Source: Oricola thermophila
GTDB lineage: Bacteria > Pseudomonadota > Alphaproteobacteria > Rhizobiales > Rhizobiaceae
DNA: 64,000 nt
Direction of reading: 5' to 3'
Assembly: GCF_013358405.1 (NCBI RefSeq)
Contig: NZ_CP054836.1
Location: forward strand, 1,984,001 to 2,048,000
Shown here: in pieces, positions 33,949 through 41,835 of the stretch
How the letters are laid out: every line of letters starts with the position of its first letter
Position numbering within the stretch: the stretch's first letter is position 1
The notes under the pieces: model-generated
Databases searched by the model: none
What the model saw: only the letters and a program-made list of their open reading frames with translations
What the model was told of the DNA's origin: nothing
Program-made: the position numbers and the translations under genes

Positions 33949-34704
33949 TCAAAAACTTTCCGGAGGTGAACCCGAAAGCTTCAGACGCCACGGCTCGGCC
34001 GGAGGCAAGTCGCCGGAGAGACGATGCGCCGTCAGCCGCCCGTCCAAAGCCCGGGCCAGATGCTCCAGAGCGCATCGCCAGACGTGATAATCCGCCCGGT
34101 CGAGGATGGCGCCGCGCGGATCGGGATTGAGCGCATACTTGCGATAGGCGCCCTTGACCGGCCTGCCCGTGCGCCGGTTCATCCCGTCCACCTCGACGGC
34201 GATTTCCTCGCCCGTCAGCCGGTCCCGGCGATACTCCCTGACGAACCAGGCCGGCCTGCCGTTGCGCATCACGGGCGACGCCTTCGGTTCGTCGCACGAC
34301 CACGACGGCTCCCGGCGAAGCACCGCGGCGCCGATCACGATCGGCGCGGCCTCGCGCGGGCCGCCCTGCTCGCGCCGCCACGCCTCCACGGCATCGCGCG
34401 CCAGGGGATGCAACGCGCCTCGCCATTCCGGGAAGGGAAACCACCCCTCCGGCACGTCAAAAGCCGGCAGGCCGCGCACCGCCCCCGCAACCGCCACCGC
34501 GTCGGGATGCGGGTCGCCCTCGGCCGAGAAATCCGGCACCACCCCGAACGCGTTGACGGACACGTCCACCAGCGTCCCGAGCTCCGCGAAACGCGACCAG
34601 AAGTCCGAAACGGCGCCGGTCGTTCCACCGCCCTCGCGCTGCGCCTTCGGCAGCTCGTCGTTGAAAGCCCATTCCAGCAGCTTCCGCACAGATATCGTCT
34701 TCAT
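33949..34704 (-). CDS. Unrecognised phage protein in the lambda Q position
   Basis: A 251-residue protein starting MKTISVRKLLEWAFNDELPK. No family is recognised. It has a Trp-rich central part (EGWFPFPEWRGAL) and a basic C-terminal half (VKGAYRKYALNPDPRGAIL). It is the last gene before a TTGACA element and intrinsic terminator that head the late operon, the position of antiterminator Q in lambda. It begins beside the repeat cluster at 34747-34985. A Q-like role is a positional guess only. Confidence 0.6.
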   Translation of the reverse strand: MKTISVRKLLEWAFNDELPKAQREGGGTTGAVSDFWSRFAELGTLVDVSVNAFGVVPDFSAEGDPHPDAVAVAGAVRGLPAFDVPEGWFPFPEWRGALHPLARDAVEAWRREQGGPREAAPIVIGAAVLRREPSWSCDEPKASPVMRNGRPAWFVREYRRDRLTGEEIAVEVDGMNRRTGRPVKGAYRKYALNPDPRGAILDRADYHVWRCALEHLARALDGRLTAHRLSGDLPPAEPWRLKLSGSPPESF

Positions 34705-34746
34705 CCTGCCATCAACCTCCGGGTTTTCAGAAATATTCTTTAAAAT

Positions 34747-34985
34747 CAATGACTTGCGATAGTTTCGAAGGTATGAGAGGGTTTTTGCGAGGGTTTTTTA
34801 TTAATGATTTCAACAAGTTAAGTGGGTTGAGAGGGTTTTGCCGTTCCATAGGTACATGAGAAGCTTTTTCCCCTCCCCCCTTTTCGCGTGCATATGGGGC
34901 CGAAAAACCCTCGAAACCCTCGCAAGTCATTGTTTCCGCTGAATAAAAACCCTCGCAGAAACCCTCGCAGAGCCTCGAAACCCTC
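34747..34985. repeat. Iteron-like cluster: eight GAGGGTTT copies within a 13-bp inverted repeat
   Basis: GAGGGTTT occurs at 34777, 34789 and 34831 on the plus strand and its complement AAACCCTC at 34905, 34914, 34947, 34959 and 34978. CAATGACTTGCGA (34747-34759) is repeated inverted at 34920-34932, and the match extends imperfectly to 26 bp. The tract is AT-rich against a GC-rich background. The 34705-35161 gap has no gene. It may be a replication origin for the nearby primase and helicase or an operator array for the gene at 34704. Confidence 0.75.
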
Positions 34986-35106
34986 GAAATTTCCGGCGTT
35001 TCGAGACGGTTTCGAGCCGCCTTCGGGCCGGAAGGGGTGCGGGGCATCCACTCCACACCGGCTGAAGATTTGGGTCCAGCAAAACCGACATCGGCCATGC
35101 GTCGCC

Positions 35107-35136
35107 TTGACAGCACTCGCGCGGCACGGGGATCAT
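35107..35136 (+). promoter_or_regulatory. Promoter for the isolated rightward gene
   Basis: TTGACA (35107-35112), an 18-base spacer and GATCAT (35131-35136), ending 25 bases before ATG 35162. Confidence 0.45.
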
Positions 35137-35161
35137 TGCGACAAATGGGGGGATTCGCTGC

Positions 35162-35659
35162 ATGGGGACGTTTCTTGCGGCCGTCATCGCCATAGGCCTT
35201 GTGTTGTCCGTAGTTGGGGGATCGGGAAAGGGTCGCCGCCGCAAATCGGGCAAAAAACGCAGCGCAACGCCGCGCGAGCCATATGCCGAATTGTACCGCG
35301 ACGGCAACTGGACCGAGCTCACCGCCGCCGACGTCACGGCCATGCTCAAGCCATGGCGCGAAAGGAAGAACGAGATGGCGCGCATGGCCAGGCGCGCCGC
35401 GTCGATCGAGGACGATCTTCGGGATGGCAAGATCGGCAGGCAGGCCGCCTTGGTCGCCCTCGCCCCCATGGTGAAGGCAGCCGAGGATCTCTCCGATGAT
35501 GCGATGGCGCTCCAGGACGAGCTTCATTTCAACACCGACGCCGGATACGACAAGCTGCAGAGCCTCATCGACGACATCGAGGATGCGTGCATGGATGTGG
35601 AAAGCGCGTTCGACGCCGTGGAAAGCGCCACCCCCGAAGACGATGACATCCTCCCCTGA
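35162..35659 (+). CDS. Membrane-anchored charged protein, isolated rightward gene
   Basis: A 165-residue protein. An N-terminal membrane span (residues 3-20, TFLAAVIAIGLVLSVVGG) is followed by a basic cluster (KGRRRKSGKKR) and a helical, increasingly acidic body ending in EDDDILP. No family is recognised. It is the only rightward gene between attL and the repressor apart from the small one at the left end, is convergent with the helicase gene and has its own promoter, the pattern of a moron gene that could act in the lysogen. A superinfection-exclusion-type role is possible but untested. Confidence 0.65.
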   Translation: MGTFLAAVIAIGLVLSVVGGSGKGRRRKSGKKRSATPREPYAELYRDGNWTELTAADVTAMLKPWRERKNEMARMARRAASIEDDLRDGKIGRQAALVALAPMVKAAEDLSDDAMALQDELHFNTDAGYDKLQSLIDDIEDACMDVESAFDAVESATPEDDDILP

Positions 35660-35664
35660 GCCGG

Positions 35665-37452
35665 TCATCCGGCATAGCCCTCCGGATAGCTCGCCTGCCG
35701 GTCCGCAGGGTCGCCCGACGGGCGGTACTTGATGCGGCAGCCGACATATCGCCGCGTCCGGCCGCTGTCGTCGCGCGGGAAATAGTTCGGCATCTTGCGG
35801 CCGAAGGCGGTTTCGGAGATCGGCTTGACGCCGTTTTCAGACGCCCATAGCACGTAGGTCGAGTACATGTCGCGCGCCTGGATGCTCTCGTTCTCGTCGG
35901 CGGCGATGCAGGCGGAGACGAAACCGGCCAGCGGATCCATTTCCGCCCTGTAACGCGCCGTCTCGGCAAGGCTCTCCTGCGCGATCACAAGCCCCTCGGT
36001 CAGGAATATCTTCGCCCCCTCGATCAGCCAGTTGAGAATGCCGGGATATTCCGGCTCGAACTCCGCCAGCACTTCCTCGAAGTCGCGCTGCTGGTCCGTC
36101 GGAATCGTCTTCGGCCACTTGACGACAACGAGACGCCGCCACGTGCCGTTGTCCGTCTCGTCGGTGCGCGGATAGCCGTTGCCCGACATGTGCGCCACGA
36201 AGATCGGCGTGAAGTCGAAGTATCCCTTGAACAGGTCGCGCACCGGGAAGCGTTCGCCGCCGGTCAACTTCTTGATCAGTTCTATGCGCAGCGGCTCGCC
36301 CTGCGGCAGCTCGGCCACGCGCAGCAGCCGCCGGCCGTAAAGACGGGCGAGGTCCGGCGACGGTCCGGAACCCGAGTTCTGCCGTCCGGTGATCGATTCC
36401 GCCGGCAGCGTTATCGAGAGGTCGCCGAGCACGCGGCCGATCGTCTCCATGAACACGCTCTTGCCGTTCGCGCCCTTGCCGTAGTGGAAGAACAGCCGCT
36501 GCACGGCGAGGCCGAGAAGGCCGAGGCCGCTGGAGACCTGCAGCATGCGCCGCACCTCGGGGTTCGGGGAAAACTCCTCCAGCCATGCCATGAATTTCGG
36601 GCATTTCGCCTGCGGGTCGTATTTCACCGGCACCACGGCCGTGATCCTGTCCCCGCGGTCGTGCCCGCGTTTCGCGATCACCCGCACCGTCTTGCCGTCG
36701 ATCTCGAGCGGTGCGGTCGGGTCCTCCCCGCTGTCCGGGTTCGGCACCTTGCCTTCCCTCACATCGAAGCGGATCGTGTGCGTCAGGCAGGCGAAGCGCA
36801 GCGGATCGGCGTTGAAGGAATCTGCGTCCGCCAGGATGTGCGGCGCCAGGCATGTCAGCGCCGCGTTCATCCGGCCGATATTCTTCGAGGTGACGGCGTG
36901 GGCGTGGCGGCGCTGGACGCGCTTGGCGAAATTGGCCTGCGCCTTGTGCGCCCGGGAGGCCGTTTGCTTGCAGCTCGTCGGCAGGTCAGAGATGTCGCAA
37001 TCGACGGGAACGCCGCGCTCCTTCGCCATCGCTTCCCATGCCCCTATCGCCGCGGCCTCGGCCTCGGTCGGCTCCATATACGCCGTCTCGAGCGCGATCG
37101 CGCCGCCTAGCTTCTGTGCAATCGCCAGCGCGCGCTGCGGGCCGGAGGGAAAATCCCAGTGCGTTCCCGTCCATGCCGCGTAGGGCGGCTTTTCCGACCC
37201 CTCCTGCGCCATCACGATCAGGTCGCGGCCGAAATGCAGTTGCAGGCGCCGCGCATTGTCCGTGTCGGAATGGTCAAGCGTGGCGCAATGCGCGACCACC
37301 TCCGGGTCCAGCCCGTCGGCAACGCCGGCAACCGGCTCGCCATCCTCGCCGTCGAGGAAGTGTCCGGCAGCCAGGGCGGCGGCCTGCCGCTCGGCATCGG
37401 CGATTATGGAAGCGACCGCCTTCGGAACCGAATTGCCCTTTCCTTTCGTCAT
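35665..37452 (-). CDS. Phage SF3 helicase (P4/D5-type primase-helicase C-terminal family)
   Basis: A 595-residue replication protein. The SF3 core has Walker A GKGANGKS, followed by ESITGRQNSG, a B-type motif LLRVAELPQGEPL and sensor block FVAHMSGNGYPR. The N-terminal half resembles D5_N-type domains of phage and plasmid primase-helicases. It probably unwinds the phage origin with the separately encoded primase upstream, with which it overlaps by 4 bases (ATGA). The repeat cluster lies about 700 bases downstream. Confidence 0.88.
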   Translation of the reverse strand: MTKGKGNSVPKAVASIIADAERQAAALAAGHFLDGEDGEPVAGVADGLDPEVVAHCATLDHSDTDNARRLQLHFGRDLIVMAQEGSEKPPYAAWTGTHWDFPSGPQRALAIAQKLGGAIALETAYMEPTEAEAAAIGAWEAMAKERGVPVDCDISDLPTSCKQTASRAHKAQANFAKRVQRRHAHAVTSKNIGRMNAALTCLAPHILADADSFNADPLRFACLTHTIRFDVREGKVPNPDSGEDPTAPLEIDGKTVRVIAKRGHDRGDRITAVVPVKYDPQAKCPKFMAWLEEFSPNPEVRRMLQVSSGLGLLGLAVQRLFFHYGKGANGKSVFMETIGRVLGDLSITLPAESITGRQNSGSGPSPDLARLYGRRLLRVAELPQGEPLRIELIKKLTGGERFPVRDLFKGYFDFTPIFVAHMSGNGYPRTDETDNGTWRRLVVVKWPKTIPTDQQRDFEEVLAEFEPEYPGILNWLIEGAKIFLTEGLVIAQESLAETARYRAEMDPLAGFVSACIAADENESIQARDMYSTYVLWASENGVKPISETAFGRKMPNYFPRDDSGRTRRYVGCRIKYRPSGDPADRQASYPEGYAG

Positions 37453-38690
37453 GCCGTCTCCAGCCCTTCCCTCATCCCGTCCGACACCCATTCGGAGAAG
37501 TCGCCATGGCCCGGCGCTGGCCAGGCGACCGCGACCGTGCGGCCGGGCGCCCCGTGGCGTTTTCGCGCCCGCGCCATGGCCGATGCCGTGAATACCGGCT
37601 CGGAATCGGCATCGGCCAGCAGCACAAGCGCTTCCACGTGATCGAGGACCGGCATCGCCTCGGCGCTCCAGTCTGGTTCCGGCCCCGGCACGAAAACGGG
37701 CCGCGACCGGCCGAGCGCGTCGGTGCGCCTTTCGGTCGGGTGGCGGAACCGGGATGCCGGGTCCGCCTTTCCGGCGAGATTGCCCAGGTCGCCGGCGGCG
37801 GCATAGAAGGTATCCCCGCGAAAGCCCTCGCACAGCGCCACGGCCAGAGTATTCTCAACCCCCTCGCCGACCACCCAGCGCCGCGCGCGTCCGCCATGCC
37901 CGGCAAGCGGCAGGATGCCGCCCTTCTTGCGGCCGCGCATCTTCTTGGACGGACGGGGGCAGCCGGCCTCGTCCACGCCAAAGTCCCTGCGGAATTTCGG
38001 CGGATTGGAAAGGTCGATCCATGTGCAGTGGCAGCCGATCAACGCCCCGTCGGCCGCCATGAAAGGGATCACCATGGCCGGGAACGCGCCGATGCAGGTT
38101 TCCCTGTCGGCCCAGTACGGAAGATCGGCATGGAACTTGATGCGCGTCGGCACGCCCTGCCACAGATCCGCGCCGCGCGCCCTGAGATAGGCTTTCACGG
38201 GGTCACCTTCACGTAACGCGGACGCCGCGAACACGATGCGTTGCGCGCGTGCGATCTCGCGCTCGCGGAACGCGTTCTGCTCGCGCTCGCGCGCCGCCGC
38301 AGCCCTTTCGGCCTTCTCCCTCGCTTCGGCGACCGCCCGCTCGCGCGCGGCCCGCGCCTCCGGGGTTTCGGGGCTTCCGTCCGGGGGATCGCGCATCAGC
38401 ACGGCTGCGCAGGCCGACAGGAAACCGTCCCGCGTCCTCACGTCATGACCGAGCATGTGCGCGACAAGCCCGATCCCGTCCTTTCCGCCAACGCCGCATT
38501 TGCGACAGTTCCAGGCGTTCTTGCCCGGATGGATGGCGAAGCCGTCGCGCCCGCCGGCCACCGGACACGGTCCGATCCACTCGGCGCCCGCCCTGCGCAG
38601 CCCGCCGCGCTGACCGCCCGCGCGATCGAACGCCTCCAGCACCCCGACGGCTCGCGCCTCCTCGATGAATGCATCCGTTGCCGCGCTCAT
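37449..38690 (-). CDS. CHC2-type phage primase with Toprim domain
   Basis: A 413-residue primase. The N-terminal zinc finger has CPVAGGRDGFAIHPG and CRKCG (about residues 42-67). A charged coiled coil (about 110-150) links to a Toprim-like domain with VVGEGVENTLAVAL (catalytic Glu) and ALVLLADADSEP (Asp-x-Asp). It would make RNA primers for phage replication. It overlaps both neighbours by 4 bases. Confidence 0.88.
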   Translation of the reverse strand: MSAATDAFIEEARAVGVLEAFDRAGGQRGGLRRAGAEWIGPCPVAGGRDGFAIHPGKNAWNCRKCGVGGKDGIGLVAHMLGHDVRTRDGFLSACAAVLMRDPPDGSPETPEARAARERAVAEAREKAERAAAAREREQNAFREREIARAQRIVFAASALREGDPVKAYLRARGADLWQGVPTRIKFHADLPYWADRETCIGAFPAMVIPFMAADGALIGCHCTWIDLSNPPKFRRDFGVDEAGCPRPSKKMRGRKKGGILPLAGHGGRARRWVVGEGVENTLAVALCEGFRGDTFYAAAGDLGNLAGKADPASRFRHPTERRTDALGRSRPVFVPGPEPDWSAEAMPVLDHVEALVLLADADSEPVFTASAMARARKRHGAPGRTVAVAWPAPGHGDFSEWVSDGMREGLETA

Positions 38691-39049
38691 TCGGCGGCCT
38701 CCGCCGCATCGCCGTGCGCCACTTGGTACTCGTCAGGATCGAATGTACTCCAAAATTCGATACCCGAGAGTATCTCGCTAGGAAGCTCGCAGTCGCCCTC
38801 ACCAGTCAGGGGGGCATAGGACCAATACAGTTTTGTTCCGGGAAGCGGTGTGCAGTAGTATTTCAGACGAGGATGGCTGCTATCCTCATGAATGAGGCCC
38901 GGCGGCGCATAGACAGTTTCGTCGCCATCTGCCGGAACGAATTCATCGGCGCGAAAACCGTGCTCTGCGACAAGCACCTTGGCAGCCCGCTCGCACATCA
39001 ATCGCAAATCAAACAGCGTATATTTCTCCAGCCTGTCGGCCTTACTCAT
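38687..39049 (-). CDS. Uncharacterised phage early protein
   Basis: A 120-residue acidic protein with an N-terminal helical half (KYTLFDLRLMCERAAKVLVA) and a C-terminal half rich in Tyr, Pro and Trp. No family or motif is recognised. It overlaps the HNH gene stop and the primase start by 4 bases each, so it is translated with the replication operon. Its AT content is somewhat higher than its neighbours. Confidence 0.65.
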   Translation of the reverse strand: MSKADRLEKYTLFDLRLMCERAAKVLVAEHGFRADEFVPADGDETVYAPPGLIHEDSSHPRLKYYCTPLPGTKLYWSYAPLTGEGDCELPSEILSGIEFWSTFDPDEYQVAHGDAAEAAE

Positions 39050-39867
39050 TCCGCAGCCTCCGCCCGTCTGTTCCTCGCTGCGTGCTCCAGCTTTGCGACA
39101 GCCATGATCGCCGGCTTGAGCTCGTCTGGCGCATTGTCGTAGTCGCGCCCGCACTTGCCGTTCAGCCGCGGCAGAAGCCCTGTCGGCACGCATTCCCAGT
39201 TCGACGGATCGGTGTTGGATTTGTCCCCGTCCAGGCACTTGAGAACATGCCCTTCCGGCACGGGGCCGTTCTCGCGTTCCCACAGCCACTTGTGCTTCTG
39301 GACCCGGCGCGTCGGTGCGCCGGTGTAGGGGTTCGTCTCGTCGACGATCATCCACACATAGCCGTGCTCGTCGATCGATTCGTGACCCGCACCCCTGTAG
39401 TTGTGAGGACGGTGCCCCTTGCGGAACCTGGTGCGCGCAGAGTTTTCGTTCCACGGCATCTTCCGGCCCTTGTTGGCGGGGACATGCCCTTTTCCGAACC
39501 GCCCGGTCCGGCCGGTTTTCCAACCCTTGCGCTTGCGCAGGGCATGCAGGGCCTGCCGTGTAATGTCGGTTCGCCCGAAACGCTCTACGAAAGCACGGTG
39601 ATAATCGCCGATCGGCATCGTCCGGTTCTCGGAGAGCCATGCAAGCTCGACCTCGGAGAACTTCCGCGACCGTCCCGCAAGCCGGCCGGGTGCGCGCCCG
39701 ACTTTCCACCCCATTCGCTTGCGCAGCCCGTGAAGATTGTCGGCTGTCACGTCCCGCCGCCCGAAACGCTCCACGAAGGCACGGTGATAGTCGGAGATCA
39801 CCATCATCCGGTTATCTTCCAGCCAGCGCATCTCCTCGCTGCTGTACTCGATGCGCCGCCGTCTCAT
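39046..39867 (-). CDS. HNH endonuclease with duplicated N-terminal DNA-binding repeat
   Basis: A 273-residue protein. Two near-identical repeats, each with DYHRAFVERFGR followed by LRKR-x-GWK-x-GR (about residues 26-57 and 86-117), look like tandem helix-turn-helix modules. An HNH_3-like nuclease domain follows: HKWLWERENGPVPEGHVLKC then DGDKSNTDPSNWE. The His, Asn and metal-binding residues are present. It may be a homing-type endonuclease or a replication or packaging nicking enzyme. It overlaps both neighbours. Confidence 0.85.
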   Translation of the reverse strand: MRRRRIEYSSEEMRWLEDNRMMVISDYHRAFVERFGRRDVTADNLHGLRKRMGWKVGRAPGRLAGRSRKFSEVELAWLSENRTMPIGDYHRAFVERFGRTDITRQALHALRKRKGWKTGRTGRFGKGHVPANKGRKMPWNENSARTRFRKGHRPHNYRGAGHESIDEHGYVWMIVDETNPYTGAPTRRVQKHKWLWERENGPVPEGHVLKCLDGDKSNTDPSNWECVPTGLLPRLNGKCGRDYDNAPDELKPAIMAVAKLEHAARNRRAEAAE

Positions 39868-40103
39868 TGCCGCTTTCCCTCGATCTGCGGGAGATACGGC
39901 GTCGGATCCGATCCGTATTCGGAGGCCAGCCTGGCGGCATCGATCTGCAACCGCGCGTTGCGGATGATCTGGTCCGCGACAGCCACGATCGCCTCGCCCC
40001 TTCGAGCCTCCCGATCGATGTCCTCGGCCTTCAAGTCCTCGTCGGAAAGCCTTTCGATCTGCGCGAAAAGGTGATTGTTGAGGTCGGATAGCTTGTTCTT
40101 CAT
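39864..40103 (-). CDS. Small conserved phage early protein
   Basis: A 79-residue helical protein (KLSDLNNHLFAQIERLSDED) with a regular heptad-like first half. It resembles small phage proteins of unknown function often found in regulatory operons. Four-base overlaps at both ends indicate coupled translation. Confidence 0.65.
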   Translation of the reverse strand: MKNKLSDLNNHLFAQIERLSDEDLKAEDIDREARRGEAIVAVADQIIRNARLQIDAARLASEYGSDPTPYLPQIEGKRQ

Positions 40104-40300
40104 CTCGGTTCTCCCCTCCCCGCCTCGACCATGCTGCGCACCACCTGCGGCGGCACGGACAGGGCGGCAGCTATGTCGGTTTCGGAAAAGCGACCAGTCT
40201 CGGTCAGCGCGAGCGCGGCGATCATCTTTATCGCCGGCCAGTCGGCCTCGTCGCGCCGCAGCGCGATCACCTTGCCGTCAGGCGCGGAGCGGATATCCAT
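40100..40300 (-). CDS. Small helix-turn-helix-like protein
   Basis: A 66-residue protein. The C-terminal 40 residues (GRFSETDIAAALSVPPQVVR) fit a helix-turn-helix. It overlaps the upstream gene by 23 bases and the downstream gene by 4. It could be a DNA-binding cofactor; the target is unknown. Confidence 0.6.
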   Translation of the reverse strand: MDIRSAPDGKVIALRRDEADWPAIKMIAALALTETGRFSETDIAAALSVPPQVVRSMVEAGRGEPR

Positions 40301-40616
40301 GGGCGATCTCCCTTGCCTTGCATTCCTCGATGTCCTCCGGTCCGGCGAAGAACAGCCGCCCGCTGGCGAGCCGGGCGCGCACGATCGCCAGGAGGTCGGC
40401 AGACGACCCGGGCATAAAGCCGCGCGCCGTCCACCACTCGTCGGGCGCGATCACGCAGGGGCACCGCCCCCAGCCGCGCAGGTCGCTCGCCTTCGTGATC
40501 GCGCGCCAGCCACCCGCGCGCCTGTCCACCCCGTGCATCTCGATCAGTCTGTCGGCCGACACGATGTCCGGCGCGATGAACAGGACGACGGGATCCGGCC
40601 TGCCGAAGGATCTCAT
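40278..40616 (-). CDS. Uncharacterised phage protein
   Basis: A 112-residue protein with a Rossmann-like alternation at its start (PDPVVLFIAPDIVSADRLIE) and a Trp-rich middle (ITKASDLRGWGRC). No family is recognised. ATG 40616 overlaps the preceding stop (ATGA). Confidence 0.55.
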   Translation of the reverse strand: MRSFGRPDPVVLFIAPDIVSADRLIEMHGVDRRAGGWRAITKASDLRGWGRCPCVIAPDEWWTARGFMPGSSADLLAIVRARLASGRLFFAGPEDIEECKAREIAHGYPLRA

Positions 40617-41437
40617 TGCGCCGCGCTCCGTGCGGCGGCGCGTCCGCCCGCCAGGGCTTCGCCGAGCGCGGACAGCGAAATCCCCGAATATCCGGAATGG
40701 CCTTCCGACCCGCGCTTCGGTCGGGCGCCGGATGCAACCAGGGCGTGGCGGAAAATGGCCGCGGGCGGTTGCGGCCAGCGCTTCATTGCGCACCACCCGG
40801 CAAGCGCGTCCTGCAGCGCGGCGTAGGAAACCCACCCCTCGCCGGGCGCCAGGCACTCGCGGGCGAATACACGCACCGCCTCGTCGTCCTCGGGTACGAT
40901 GGCGACGTCGCTCTTGTAGAAGGCGGCAACCTCGGACAGGACCAGGCCACGATAGCCATTCATGTGGCCGCGCCGCTCGCGCGCGACCCGATCGCCGATC
41001 ATCATGCCGAGAATGCGGCTTTCGGCCGGTTCGTGGCCGTTCGCACGGCACCATGCGCAGTGAAGCGCATGGATGTCGGCACAGGATATCCAGCCCGTGG
41101 ACTCTGCCGGACGGAAACGCAGGCAGTCGGCGATGAAGGCGCGCAGCAGGCCCGCGCCAGCGCTTTCTCCATTGTCTGCGCGGCGACGATTGTCGGCCGC
41201 CCCGGCCGGTCGCCACGGCAGCACCGCCGTCCGCGCGGGCAGGCTGCCCTTCGGCGCGTCGAGCCCGGCCTCTGCAGCCAGCAGCGCAGCCTCCCTGCGC
41301 ATCGCCCGCGGCATGGCTGCAAGGGTTTCGGGATCCGGGAAGGATCGCCCGTAGGCCTCCACCGCGTCCGGCCCGACCTGCTCCGGCAGGACGCGACCGG
41401 CCGGCATGGAGTTGATGCTGTAGAGATCGATCGTCAT
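40613..41437 (-). CDS. Uncharacterised phage protein with tandem winged-helix-like regions
   Basis: A 274-residue protein. Two segments have similar layouts: AFIADCLRFRPAESTGWISC (about 98-117) and VFARECLAPGEGWVSYAALQ (about 188-207). Each is followed by a short alpha-Trp-Cys stretch (HCAWCRANG; AGWCAMKRW). This looks like an internal duplication of a small domain like the winged helix in phage P4-type primases. No enzyme motif is seen. It overlaps both neighbours by 4 bases. Confidence 0.6.
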   Translation of the reverse strand: MTIDLYSINSMPAGRVLPEQVGPDAVEAYGRSFPDPETLAAMPRAMRREAALLAAEAGLDAPKGSLPARTAVLPWRPAGAADNRRRADNGESAGAGLLRAFIADCLRFRPAESTGWISCADIHALHCAWCRANGHEPAESRILGMMIGDRVARERRGHMNGYRGLVLSEVAAFYKSDVAIVPEDDEAVRVFARECLAPGEGWVSYAALQDALAGWCAMKRWPQPPAAIFRHALVASGARPKRGSEGHSGYSGISLSALGEALAGGRAAARSAAQ

Positions 41438-41835
41438 CGGGATACCTCGCTGGGTTGGGCTTGCGCGGACGCGGAAACGGCCTTCGCCCCGGAAGGCAGG
41501 CGGTCCGCGCCGAAAGCGGAGATGTCGGCAACGGCCGGATGTGGCGGCAGTCCGCGCTCCGCTCGCCAGCGCGCGAAACCGGAGAGCCGCTCGGGAGACA
41601 GGCCGAATCTCGGATGATGGCGGGTCCAGAAGTCGCGCCAGGCTACCGCCACGGCGCACTCCCGCCCGCGCGGCGCGTGAAAGATGCCGAACGCCTCGTC
41701 GCGCGGGCCTATGCTGTCGAAATCCGTCGCGCTCGACACGATGCGCGCAAAGGCGGGAACCGTTCCGCCGAAGACCTCGCGGCGGACGCGCTCGGCGTCG
41801 TCCGTCACGATCACGATCCGCGAGCGCGCCGTCAT
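41434..41835 (-). CDS. Uncharacterised phage protein
   Basis: A 133-residue protein starting with a strand-helix unit (RSRIVIVTDDAERVRREVFG) and followed by an Arg/Trp-rich part (DFWTRHHPRFGLSPERLSGF). Not recognised. It lies between the methyltransferase fusion and the duplicated-domain protein, with ATGA overlaps at both ends. Confidence 0.55.
   Translation of the reverse strand: MTARSRIVIVTDDAERVRREVFGGTVPAFARIVSSATDFDSIGPRDEAFGIFHAPRGRECAVAVAWRDFWTRHHPRFGLSPERLSGFARWRAERGLPPHPAVADISAFGADRLPSGAKAVSASAQAQPSEVSR

Noticed and set aside
34777..34985. CRISPR-like array
   Set aside because: The repeated unit is only 8-10 bases, occurs on both strands and has irregular spacing. There are no cas genes.
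34727..35668. A 313-codon leftward open frame opposite the gene at 35162
   Set aside because: Its C-terminal part is only the translated repeat cluster (repeated Asn-Pro-Leu), and the rest is the complement of a better gene with a membrane span and promoter.
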